From assembly GCF_013409645.1 (NCBI RefSeq), contig NZ_JACCBG010000001.1, forward strand, positions 1,982,001 to 2,046,000: a stretch of 64,000 bases of DNA, in the 5' to 3' direction. The position numbers and the translations under genes are program-made. Shown piece after piece: positions 9,713 through 17,411 of this stretch. This stretch comes from Nocardioides panaciterrulae (lineage in GTDB: Bacteria > Actinomycetota > Actinomycetes > Propionibacteriales > Nocardioidaceae). The notes under the pieces are model-generated. The model worked only from the letters and a program-made list of their open reading frames with translations. It was not told where the DNA came from and did no database searches. Position 1 is the first letter of the stretch; each line of letters opens with the position of its first letter.

Positions 9713-10660
9713 CTAGCGCGAGTAGAGGTCGCGGATCACGTCCTCGATGTCGGGCTCCTGGATCGAGAGGTCGGCGACGTCGTACGACGCCGCGACGGCC
9801 GCCACGATCGGCGCCGCGCTGGCGTCGGTGGCGAACGACAGCCACTGCCGCGGGCCCTCGATCCGGCGCACCTGCGCCCCCGGCACCGAGATCGGGGGAG
9901 CCTCGTCGACCAGGTCGACCACGAGGGTGCGGGTGGAGCCACCCTCGCGGTGCAGCCCGGCCAGGTCCCCGTCGAAGACCGCGGTGCCGTGGTCGATCAC
10001 GATCACCCGCCGGCACAGCGCCTCTATGTCCTGCAGGTCGTGGGTGGTCAGCAGCAGGGTGGTGCCGCGCTCGACGTTGAGCGTGCGCAGGAACTCCCGC
10101 AGCCGGCCCTTGCTGACGACGTCCAGCCCGATGGTGGGCTCGTCGAGGTAGAGGATCTCGGGGTCGTGCAGCAGCGCCGCCACGATGTCTCCGCGCATCC
10201 GCTGGCCGAGGCTGAGCTGGCGGACCGGGGTGTCGAGCAGGTCGCCGAGGTCCAGCAGCTCGAGGTACTCGCCGAGGTTGCGCCGGTGGCGGTCCTCGGG
10301 GACCCGGTAGATCTTGCGCAGCAGCTCGAAGGAGTCGCGCAGCGGCAGGTCCCACCACAAGGTGGTGCGCTGCCCGAAGACCACCCCGATGCGCCGGGCG
10401 AGCTCGGTCCGGTGCCGGCTCGGCTCGAGCCCGGAGACGCGCAGGTGGCCGGAGGTGGGCACCAGGATCCCGGTGAGCATCTTGATCGTCGTGGACTTGC
10501 CGGCGCCGTTCGGGCCGATGTAGCCCACCATCTCGCCCGCCTCCACCGCGAACGACAGGTCGTGCACGGCCCGCACCTCGCGAGTCGTGCGACGCCGGCC
10601 GGGGCCCTTGGCGCGCACGGTGAAGGTGCGCTCCAGGTCCTTGACCTCGATGAGCGACAT
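9713..10660 (-). CDS. ABC-2 exporter ATP-binding protein
   Basis: 315 residues. Walker [10 protein letters not shown], signature [11 protein letters not shown] and Walker [12 protein letters not shown] are all present, followed by a 90-residue C-terminal domain as in daunorubicin-type (COG4586-like) ATPases. Two ABC-2 permease genes lie immediately upstream in the same direction, so this is the energy-coupling subunit of a heterodimeric exporter. The transported compound is unknown. Confidence 0.92.
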   Translation of the reverse strand: MSLIEVKDLERTFTVRAKGPGRRRTTREVRAVHDLSFAVEAGEMVGYIGPNGAGKSTTIKMLTGILVPTSGHLRVSGLEPSRHRTELARRIGVVFGQRTTLWWDLPLRDSFELLRKIYRVPEDRHRRNLGEYLELLDLGDLLDTPVRQLSLGQRMRGDIVAALLHDPEILYLDEPTIGLDVVSKGRLREFLRTLNVERGTTLLLTTHDLQDIEALCRRVIVIDHGTAVFDGDLAGLHREGGSTRTLVVDLVDEAPPISVPGAQVRRIEGPRQWLSFATDASAAPIVAAVAASYDVADLSIQEPDIEDVIRDLYSR

Positions 10661-10661
10661 G

Positions 10662-11480
10662 TCAGCTCCCGGTGGAGGTGTAGTGGCGGACCCCGGTGCG
10701 CCACACCAGGGCGGTGACCGCGACCAGGACGAGCGCGGGCACGGGGGCGGCGAGCTGCAGCCAGTCGGGCAGCCCGAACGGGTCCGGCCGCCCGAGCAGG
10801 TAGAGACAGGGGTACCAGTTGACGAACGCCAGCGGCAGCACGAACGTCAGCGACTTCACCAGCTCGCGCGGGAAGACGGTGAGCGGGTACTGCGTGATCG
10901 TGTTGCCCCCGTAGGTGAACGCGTTGGCGAACTCGCTGGCATCACTGGTCCAGAACTGCACGCACGAGAAGACCACGAACAGGCAGAAGAAGATCGTCGA
11001 GGAGCACACGACCATCATCAGCGCCACCAGCACGCGCGACGGCGTCCAGTCGACGGACCATGCGGCCCACCCGAACACCACCAGTGCCTGGACGATCCGG
11101 GAGAGCCGGCGCAGCTGGAACCGGTCGGCGCAGACCTGCACCAGCAGCGGCACGGGTCGCACCATCATCGTGTCCAGGGTGCCCATCCGCACGTGCACGC
11201 CGATCCGCTCGACGCTTCCGATGAGCAGGTCGGCGACCCCGATGCCGAGTCCGGTGGCGCCGTACAACAGGCCGATCTCGGGGAGGGTGAAGCCGCCGAG
11301 GGTGTCGATGGTGTGGAACATCAGCCACAGCCCGACGAAGTCGAGGCCGGTGACCAGGGCGCCACCGACCGTCATCACCCAGAACGAGGCGCGGTAGGCG
11401 AGCGAGGCTCGGACCCACATCCCGGCGATCGCGCGGTAGTCCGCCAGCGGCCCACCCGGCCACGGGGCACGCTCAGCCAC
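10662..11480 (-). CDS. ABC-2 family permease
   Basis: 272 residues with six predicted membrane segments. It corresponds to the second permease of ATPase/permease/permease trios (COG3694-like). It ends 1 base before the ATPase gene and its start overlaps the first permease stop by 8 bases, indicating one operon. No ligand-binding domain is present, as expected for an exporter. Confidence 0.9.
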   Translation of the reverse strand: MAERAPWPGGPLADYRAIAGMWVRASLAYRASFWVMTVGGALVTGLDFVGLWLMFHTIDTLGGFTLPEIGLLYGATGLGIGVADLLIGSVERIGVHVRMGTLDTMMVRPVPLLVQVCADRFQLRRLSRIVQALVVFGWAAWSVDWTPSRVLVALMMVVCSSTIFFCLFVVFSCVQFWTSDASEFANAFTYGGNTITQYPLTVFPRELVKSLTFVLPLAFVNWYPCLYLLGRPDPFGLPDWLQLAAPVPALVLVAVTALVWRTGVRHYTSTGS

Positions 11481-12288
11481 CCTGGACCACCACCTTGCGG
11501 GTCGCGGCGGCGAGGACCAGCTGACAGCAGCCCAGCAGCACCAGCGCCCAGAGCAGCTGGAGCCCCAGCCCGGTGACCAGCCCCCAGCCGGCGCGCTGTC
11601 CGAGCCAGATGTCCGCCGGCGTCTGGAGGTAGGAGGCCCAGGGCAGCGCGAGGGCGACCGTCCGGAGCGCGCCCGGGAAGATCACCAGCGGCAGCATCAT
11701 GCCGCTGAAGAACAGCGCGAGCACGCCGCCGAGCAGCCGCGCGCCCTGCGCGTCGAGCAGCCAGAACGACGTGCTGGCGAAGAGGAACCGCATCGCGAAG
11801 CTGACCACCACCGCGAGCGCGATGCTGGCCATCGCCCCGGCTGCCGCGACGGGGGAGCCGGGCCAGCGGAAGAGGTCGTGGAACACCAGCCAGCCGATCA
11901 CCGTGGGCGCCAGGCCGCGGGTCAGCAGGTGGTAGGCGGCCCGCCCGAGGTCCCCGGCGAGATACCACCCCAACAGCCCGACCGGCCGGTAGAGGTCCAC
12001 GGCGACGTCGCCGTTGCGGATCCGCTCGGCGAGGTCGTCGGTGGTGCCGCCGCCCCACACCGCCACGGTCATGAGCAGTGCCTGACCGATCCACACGTAG
12101 GTGACCGCGTCGCCGGCGTCGTAGCCGCCGGCGTGCGGCCGCTGGTCCCACAACGCCAGGTAGGCGTAGGAGTAGATCACCCCGAAGACGGAGTTGGTGA
12201 AGATCCCGGCGAGCGTGGCGGCCCGGTACGTCGAGTAGCGGCGGAACGCCCGGGTCGCGATCGCGACGTGCAGCCCCGGGCCGGTCAC
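11473..12288 (-). CDS. ABC-2 family permease
   Basis: 271 residues with six hydrophobic segments, a COG4587-like partner of the following permease. GTG 12288 overlaps the CAP-domain gene stop by 4 bases (GTGA), so the CAP protein and exporter are translationally coupled. Earlier in-frame starts would lie inside the CAP gene and give a low-complexity Arg/Pro leader, so they are rejected. Confidence 0.88.
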   Translation of the reverse strand: MTGPGLHVAIATRAFRRYSTYRAATLAGIFTNSVFGVIYSYAYLALWDQRPHAGGYDAGDAVTYVWIGQALLMTVAVWGGGTTDDLAERIRNGDVAVDLYRPVGLLGWYLAGDLGRAAYHLLTRGLAPTVIGWLVFHDLFRWPGSPVAAAGAMASIALAVVVSFAMRFLFASTSFWLLDAQGARLLGGVLALFFSGMMLPLVIFPGALRTVALALPWASYLQTPADIWLGQRAGWGLVTGLGLQLLWALVLLGCCQLVLAAATRKVVVQGG

Positions 12289-12875
12289 GCCCGGGGGTCG
12301 GCGAAGTTCAGGACCAGGACCACCCGGCCCTGGGAGTCCAGCCGGACGCCGAGGCCGGCGCGTCTCGCCCGCCGCTTGAGGATGACCGCGCGGTGCTCCG
12401 GCGAGGCCATCCACGCGCGGACCGCCTGCCCGGCCCGCATGGCGGTGCCGCGGGCCAGCGCCTCGCCGGCCCAGTGCATGTGGCAGCGGCGCAGCACGAC
12501 GTGCTGGTCGCGGTGGTAGAAGCCGCCGGTCTCCGCGAGGTGGGCCGCCCACCGCTCGGAGAGGCGGTCCACGCACGGGCTGATCCGGTGCACGGGGCGA
12601 CGGCCGTGCCCGGTGCGGCGGCGGTTGACCAGGGCGAGCACCCGGGACTCGTACAGATGGAGGTCGATCGTCGCCTGCCGCTGCCCGGTCGCGGCGGGGC
12701 GGGACACCGAGGACGCGGCGCCGGCCGGCGCGACGGCGGCGGAGGTGGCGGCCGCCGGGATGACCAGGGTCGTGACCAGGGTCGTGACCAGGGTCGTGAC
12801 AAGAAGGGTGACCGGGCCGGCGAACCAGCGCACGGGGAGGGGGCGTCGGCGGGCGCAGCCCAGTCGTCGACTCAC
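12285..12875 (-). CDS. Secreted CAP/SCP domain protein
   Basis: 196 residues. A basic N-terminus and hydrophobic core form a signal peptide (cleavage likely near PAAATSAA), followed by a CAP domain (about 70-190). CAP features include LVNRRRTGHGRRPV, SERWAAHLAETGGFYHRD and GEALARGTAMRAGQAVRAWMAS. The function of bacterial CAP proteins is mostly unknown. The signal peptide core is built from three exact 12-base repeats coding TLVT units. It is the first gene of the exporter operon; GTG 12875 follows GGAAGG. Confidence 0.82.
   Translation of the reverse strand: MSRRLGCARRRPLPVRWFAGPVTLLVTTLVTTLVTTLVIPAAATSAAVAPAGAASSVSRPAATGQRQATIDLHLYESRVLALVNRRRTGHGRRPVHRISPCVDRLSERWAAHLAETGGFYHRDQHVVLRRCHMHWAGEALARGTAMRAGQAVRAWMASPEHRAVILKRRARRAGLGVRLDSQGRVVLVLNFADPRA
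12761..12796 (+). repeat. Three exact 12-base tandem repeats in a signal peptide
   Basis: TGACCAGGGTCG occurs three times head to tail, followed by a degenerate fourth copy. On the minus strand it encodes repeated Thr-Leu-Val-Thr within the hydrophobic core of the CAP-protein signal peptide. Confidence 0.9.
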
Positions 12876-12974
12876 GAGTACTGCCTTCCGAGAGAATTTG
12901 CGGTCTAGACCATAGGGAACGGACGGTGTCCTGCCTCACGCGCCACGCGGGCGCCTAGACATTTTGTCGGAGAA

Positions 12975-12988
12975 CGTGTTTCAACACG
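12975..12988. promoter_or_regulatory. Palindrome in the CAP / surface-protein divergent region
   Basis: Inverted repeat CGTGTT-TC-AACACG in the 216-base gap between the divergent CAP operon and the surface-protein/sortase operon. Position and symmetry suit a regulator binding site; nothing else was recognised in the gap. Confidence 0.35.
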
Positions 12989-13091
12989 AACTCTTCCGGA
13001 CACGTCTCCCGCAGCACGGGGGATCTCGGGCCGTGCAGCTAGACGACTGGAACGCCGGGCACGCCCGGCCCGACATCTGGAGCTGCAGACG

Positions 13092-14285
13092 ATGACTGGA
13101 ACACCGAACCTCCGACGGACGACCGCGCTGGCCGCCGCCTCCGTGCTGACGCTGTGGGGCGCAGGCGCCGCCCCGGCGCTGGCCGACCCGGGCAACGGGC
13201 ACGGTGGCGACCACGGCAGCGCGGGTCACCACAGTCACCCGGGCTCGGGCTCGAACAACGACCAGGGCAAGCACCAGGGCAAGCACAAGGGCCAGCACAA
13301 GGGCCAGGGCGGCGCCACGCATGCCAACAACCACGGCAACAGCGGTGGCACGCACGGCCAGAGCGGCAGCACGCACGGCAACAGCGGTGGCACGCACGGC
13401 CAGGGCGGCAGCCACGGCAACAGCGGTGGCACGCACGGCCACAGCGGCAGCCACGGCAACGGCGTGACGCCCGGCAACAACGGCACCGTCAAGATCGCGC
13501 CGCTCGGCGAGATGGACTCGATCCCGAACAACTCCCCCCACCCGGGCTGCTCGTTCGAGGTGGAGTGGTACGGCTTCGACCAGGGCAAGGACATCGTCTC
13601 GACGGTCACCTTCGCCGCCATGGCCCCGACCCGGGACGCCGGCATCACCGTCGACGGCCCGAGCCACGTCTTCGTGGGCGGCGACCCGGCCACCGGCGCC
13701 GGGACCGCCACCGGCCTCGACGGTCGCGAGACCTACACGCTCTCTTTCACCGGCACCCCGCAGGCCAAGCAGGGGTACCACGTGCGGCTGACCGTGGCCA
13801 CCCCGCACTCGCTCGGCAACGACACCAAGACCAAGGTCTTCTGGGTCGCCCCCTGTGACTCCGCCGGCGGCGACACCGGCGGGGACAACGGCGGGGACAA
13901 CGGCGGGGACAACGGCGGGGACAACGGCGGCGACAACGGCGGGTCGACTGGCGGGGACACGAGCAGCCACTCGGGCGGCCACTCCGGCGGCACCCACACC
14001 GGCTCCGGGAGCACGAGCGACAACGACACCGAGGTGCTCGGGGAGCAGTCCGGTGGGCAGGGCGACGTGCAGGTGCTCGGCGAGCAGGCGAGCGCCCCGG
14101 CCCAGGCCAACGGGTCCGACCAGGTGCCGACCGCGGTCGACGCCGGTGAGCACGGCCACTCCGCGATCGGCCAGTTCGTGCGCTCGCCCTGGCCGTTGGC
14201 GATCGTGGCGGTCGGTGCCCTGCTGACGCTGGGTGCCGCCCTGACCCGGCGCCGCTCCGGCGCTCGCGCCGACATCGAGGAGTGA
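13092..14285 (+). CDS. Repeat-rich His/Gly surface protein, likely sortase substrate
   Basis: 397 residues. A signal peptide (cleavage after ALA near residue 32) is followed by a His/Gly/Asn/Ser-rich repeat region (about 33-130). A compact domain (about 132-258) with two cysteines comes next, then Gly-Gly-Asp-Asn repeats and a Ser/Gly/His stretch. The C-terminus has VPTAVDAG, a membrane segment and an RRR tail, the layout of a wall-anchored protein but without LPXTG. The next gene, 1 base away, is a sortase. His-rich repeats suggest metal binding, but that is inference. Confidence 0.8.
   Translation: MTGTPNLRRTTALAAASVLTLWGAGAAPALADPGNGHGGDHGSAGHHSHPGSGSNNDQGKHQGKHKGQHKGQGGATHANNHGNSGGTHGQSGSTHGNSGGTHGQGGSHGNSGGTHGHSGSHGNGVTPGNNGTVKIAPLGEMDSIPNNSPHPGCSFEVEWYGFDQGKDIVSTVTFAAMAPTRDAGITVDGPSHVFVGGDPATGAGTATGLDGRETYTLSFTGTPQAKQGYHVRLTVATPHSLGNDTKTKVFWVAPCDSAGGDTGGDNGGDNGGDNGGDNGGDNGGSTGGDTSSHSGGHSGGTHTGSGSTSDNDTEVLGEQSGGQGDVQVLGEQASAPAQANGSDQVPTAVDAGEHGHSAIGQFVRSPWPLAIVAVGALLTLGAALTRRRSGARADIEE
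13332..13441 (+). repeat. Three identical 29-base repeats in the surface-protein gene
   Basis: Exact 29-base copies start at 13332, 13374 and 13413. They encode HGNSGGTHG-type peptides and lie in frame, spaced 42 and 39 bases apart. Confidence 0.9.
13881..13940 (+). repeat. Five 12-base repeats coding GDNG
   Basis: GGGGACAACGGC occurs four times exactly, then once with a single change, coding a Gly-Asp-Asn-Gly linker in the surface protein. Confidence 0.9.
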
Positions 14286-14286
14286 G

Positions 14287-14931
14287 GTGACCGGCCGCGG
14301 CCGCCGTACCGCTGCGTTGGCCGCGGCCGGCTCCGTCCTCATGATCTGCGGACTGGTCGCCTGGTTCCTCCAGGCGCCCGGGTCCGGGACGACCGCCCAG
14401 CGACCGGGTTCGGCGGAGTCGAGCGCGTCGACCGGGGCGACCGGGGCGGCGACCTCCGGCGCCGCCCCCGAGGCGGCGCCGGCGGCGTGGGTGCCCGGGG
14501 CGCCGCGACGCGTGGTGATCCCGGCGCTGCACGTGGACGCACCGGTGCTCCCGATCAAGGCGCCCGGCGGCATCCTGGTGCCGCCCAGCGACCCGCAGGA
14601 GCTCGGCTGGTGGGCCGGGGGAGCGCGGCCCGGGGCGGCTCGGGGCACTGCCCTCGTCACCGGGCACACGGTGCACACCGGTGGCGGCGCTCTCGACGAC
14701 CTGGAGACGCTGCGCCGCGGCGACCGGGTGCTGGTGCGCACCGATCGTGGCCGCATCCACTACGTCGTCAAGCGCGTCGCGGTCTACAGCAAGGGCGCGG
14801 TGGCGAAGCACGCCCGACGGCTGTTCAGCCAGCGGGTCCGGGGCCGGCTGGTGCTGGTCACCTGCGAGGACTGGAACGGTGAGCGCTACCTGAGCAACGT
14901 GGTGGTGGTGGCCACGCCGGTGGCGGAATAG
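14287..14931 (+). CDS. Class F sortase
   Basis: 214 residues: an N-terminal membrane anchor (about 8-30), an Ala/Gly/Ser linker, then a sortase domain. Catalytic residues are visible as His in TGHTVHT, Cys in LVTCEDW and Arg in GERYLSN. Sortases cut a C-terminal signal and join the protein to the cell wall or another acceptor. The only adjacent candidate substrate is the repeat-rich protein 1 base upstream, which lacks LPXTG. GTG 14287 is the start. Confidence 0.9.
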   Translation: MTGRGRRTAALAAAGSVLMICGLVAWFLQAPGSGTTAQRPGSAESSASTGATGAATSGAAPEAAPAAWVPGAPRRVVIPALHVDAPVLPIKAPGGILVPPSDPQELGWWAGGARPGAARGTALVTGHTVHTGGGALDDLETLRRGDRVLVRTDRGRIHYVVKRVAVYSKGAVAKHARRLFSQRVRGRLVLVTCEDWNGERYLSNVVVVATPVAE

Positions 14932-15010
14932 GAGACGACGCTCCGGACGTTGCGCAGGCAGTTGCGGATTCAACCAGTTTCCGCGGAGCAGCCGGAAGAA
15001 GTGAGTGGTC

Positions 15011-16102
15011 ATGCAGATCGGCGTCTTCACGGTCGGGGACGTCACCACCGACCCCACGACGGGCCGGACGCCGACCGAGCACGAGCGGATCAAGGCGACC
15101 GTCGCGATCGCCAGGAAGGCCGAGGAGATCGGCCTCGACGTCTTCGCCACCGGTGAGCACCACAACCCGCCGTTCATCGCCTCGGCGCCGACCACCACGC
15201 TTGCCTACGTCGGTGCGCAGACCGAGCGGATCATCCTGTCCACCGCCACCACGCTGATCACCACGACCGACCCGGTGCTGATCGCCGAGGACTACGCGAA
15301 GCTCCAGCACCTGACCGACGGCCGGGTCGACCTGATGATGGGGCGCGGCAACACCGGCCCCGTCTACCCGTGGTTCGGCAAGGACATCCGCCACGGGCTC
15401 GACCTCGCGGTCGAGAACTACGCGCTGCTGCACCGGCTGTGGCGCGAGGACGTCGTGAACTGGGAGGGTCGCTTCCGCACCCCGCTGCAGGGCTTCACCT
15501 CCACCCCGCGGCCGCTGGACGGCGTCCCCCCGTTCGTGTGGCACGGCTCGATCCGCAGCCCCGAGATCGCCGAGCAGGCCGCCTACTACGGCGACGGGTT
15601 CTTCCACAACCACATCTTCTGGCCGGCGTCGCACACGAGGGCGATGGTCGACCTCTACCGGCGCCGCTTCGAGCACTACGGCCACGGGCCCGCCGACACC
15701 GCGATCGTCGGCCTGGGCGGTCAGTTCTTCATGCGCCGCAACAGCCAGGAGGCCCGGGAGGAGTTCCGCCCGTACTTCGACAACGCGCCGGTCTACGGCC
15801 ACGGGCCGTCCCTGGAGGACTTCACCGAGCAGACCCCGCTGACCGTCGGATCCCCGCAGCAGGTGCTCGAGCGCACGCTCTCGTTCCGCGACTACGCCGG
15901 CGACTACCAGCGCCAGCTCTTCCTGGTCGACCACGCGGGCCTGCCGCTGAAGACCGTGCTGGAGCAGCTCGACCTGCTCGGCGAGATCCTGCCGGAGCTG
16001 CGTGCCGGGTTCGCCGAGGGCCGACCGGCGCACGTCCCGGACGCCCCCACGCACGCCTCGCTCGTGGCCGCCGCGCGCGAGCAGGAAGCGGTGACCGCAT
16101 GA
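15011..16102 (+). CDS. CE1758-family flavin-dependent monooxygenase
   Basis: 363 residues, luciferase-like TIM-barrel flavoprotein of the CE1758 type. The N-terminus MQIGVFTVGDVT and ATGEHHNPPF are typical of this branch. It is expected to oxidise an unknown substrate using reduced FMN supplied by the CE1759-type reductase encoded next. The ATG at 15011 is preferred; an in-frame GTG at 15005 fits the GGAAGAAG site equally well. The gene overlaps the next start by 4 bases (ATGA). Confidence 0.9.
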   Translation: MQIGVFTVGDVTTDPTTGRTPTEHERIKATVAIARKAEEIGLDVFATGEHHNPPFIASAPTTTLAYVGAQTERIILSTATTLITTTDPVLIAEDYAKLQHLTDGRVDLMMGRGNTGPVYPWFGKDIRHGLDLAVENYALLHRLWREDVVNWEGRFRTPLQGFTSTPRPLDGVPPFVWHGSIRSPEIAEQAAYYGDGFFHNHIFWPASHTRAMVDLYRRRFEHYGHGPADTAIVGLGGQFFMRRNSQEAREEFRPYFDNAPVYGHGPSLEDFTEQTPLTVGSPQQVLERTLSFRDYAGDYQRQLFLVDHAGLPLKTVLEQLDLLGEILPELRAGFAEGRPAHVPDAPTHASLVAAAREQEAVTA

Positions 16103-16713
16103 CGTCGCTCGTCGTGGTCTCCGCCGGCCTCTCGACCCCGTCCTCCACCCGTCTGCTCGCCGGGCGGCTGACCGCCGCGACCGTCGAGGCGCTGGAGGAG
16201 GCCGAGGTGACCCACGTCGAGCTGCGCGACCTCGCCCACGAGCTGACCGACCGGCTGCTCACCGGCTTCCCGGGGCCGGCACTGTCCGGGGCCGTCGAGG
16301 CGGTACGCCGGGCCGACGGTCTGATCGCGGTCACGCCTGTCTTCGCCGCGTCGTACTCCGGGCTGTTCAAGATGTTCTTCGACGTGCTGGACCCCGGGCT
16401 GCTCGACGGCAAGCCGGTGCTGGTCGCCGCGACCGCCGGCACCCCGCGGCACTCGCTGGTGCTCGAGCACGCCCTGCGACCGCTGTTCGCCTACCTGCGC
16501 GCGGTCGTGGTGCCGACCGGGGTGTTCGCCGCGACCGACGACTTCGCGGGCACCGACCTGGACACAAGGGTCAGCCGGGCCGCCGGCGAGCTCGCGGCCC
16601 TGGTCGGCAAGGTCCGCAGCCAGGACGGCGGGCAACGGCGCCGGACCGTCGAGGACGAGCTCGATGATCCGACGCCGTTCGAGGAGCTGCTGCGCAGGGC
16701 CTCCCAGGGCTGA
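16099..16713 (+). CDS. CE1759-family NAD(P)H-dependent FMN reductase
   Basis: 204-residue flavodoxin-fold reductase, with VVVSAGLSTPSSTRLLA at the FMN phosphate loop and TPVFAASYSGLFKMFFD in the middle. It pairs with the upstream CE1758-type monooxygenase, and the ATGA overlap suggests a two-component enzyme made in fixed ratio. About 30 charged C-terminal residues are unlike the core and may be disordered. The physiological substrate of these pairs is not established. Confidence 0.9.
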   Translation: MTSLVVVSAGLSTPSSTRLLAGRLTAATVEALEEAEVTHVELRDLAHELTDRLLTGFPGPALSGAVEAVRRADGLIAVTPVFAASYSGLFKMFFDVLDPGLLDGKPVLVAATAGTPRHSLVLEHALRPLFAYLRAVVVPTGVFAATDDFAGTDLDTRVSRAAGELAALVGKVRSQDGGQRRRTVEDELDDPTPFEELLRRASQG

Positions 16714-16731
16714 GCCGGCCCCGCTTCCGGG

Positions 16732-17259
16732 TCAGTGCTGGTAGGTGCCCTGGAGGATCGCCCGGCCCGCGGTCTTGAACGCGAGGTTGAACGAGACCAC
16801 GGCCGGGGACGCGTCGGAGTCGACACCGAGGCTGTCCTCGGTGACCGCGTGCACCACGAAGAAGTAGCGGTGCACCTGGTCCCCCTCCGGGGGCGCGGCG
16901 CCCGTGAACGCCTTGGTCCCGACGTCGTTGCGGCACATGAACGCGTTGCCGGGCAGGTCGGCCGCCTCCGAGCCGATGCCCGCCGGCAGCGAGGTGCACT
17001 CGGCCGGAAGGTCGACCAGCACCCAGTGCCAGAAGCCGCTGGGGGTCGGGGCGTCGGGGTCGAAGCAGGTCACCGTGTAGCTCTTGGTGCCCTGGGGCGC
17101 CCCGGACCAGGAGAGCTGGGGGGAGGTGTCGCCCTTGGCGGCGACCTGGTCGTCCTTGAGCGGCCGACCGTCGGTGACGTCGTCGCTGGTGACGGTGAAC
17201 GAGGGCACCTGGGGAAGCAGGTCGTAGGGGTTGGGGGAGACCGGGCGGTCGAGACTCAT
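16732..17259 (-). CDS. YbhB/YbcL (Raf kinase inhibitor-like, PEBP) protein
   Basis: 175 residues with PEBP motifs: FDPDAPTPSGFWHWVLVDLP (ligand-site Asp and His), then HRYFFVVHAV. It is cytosolic, with no signal peptide. Bacterial members have no well-defined role. ATG 17259 follows a good AAGGAG site. Two tandem copies of an 11-base repeat lie 21 bases upstream of the start. It is convergent with the FMN reductase gene. Confidence 0.92.
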   Translation of the reverse strand: MSLDRPVSPNPYDLLPQVPSFTVTSDDVTDGRPLKDDQVAAKGDTSPQLSWSGAPQGTKSYTVTCFDPDAPTPSGFWHWVLVDLPAECTSLPAGIGSEAADLPGNAFMCRNDVGTKAFTGAAPPEGDQVHRYFFVVHAVTEDSLGVDSDASPAVVSFNLAFKTAGRAILQGTYQH

Positions 17260-17279
17260 GTCGCTCCTTGAACTGATCT

Positions 17280-17301
17280 GGCAATGGTCGGGCAATGGTC
17301 G
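17280..17301. repeat. Tandem 11-base direct repeat upstream of PEBP gene
   Basis: GGCAATGGTCG occurs twice with no spacer, in the divergent region between the PEBP gene and the SirC-CobA gene. It could be a binding site for a regulator of either gene. Confidence 0.4.
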
Positions 17302-17411
17302 TGTCCACGTCGGCACTCGCGTCGTGTAGCCGACGGGTCGGTCCGCAGCCAACCTAGTCCGGTGGGTGAACCCGGACCGGGCCGTCGGCCTCCCGTGGCG
17401 ATCATGGCGGG

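Noticed and set aside
13332..13441. Three identical 29-base repeats with 10-13 base spacers resembling a small CRISPR array
   Set aside because: They are in frame in a coding sequence, code for HGNSGGTHG peptides, and the spacers are too short; no cas genes are nearby.
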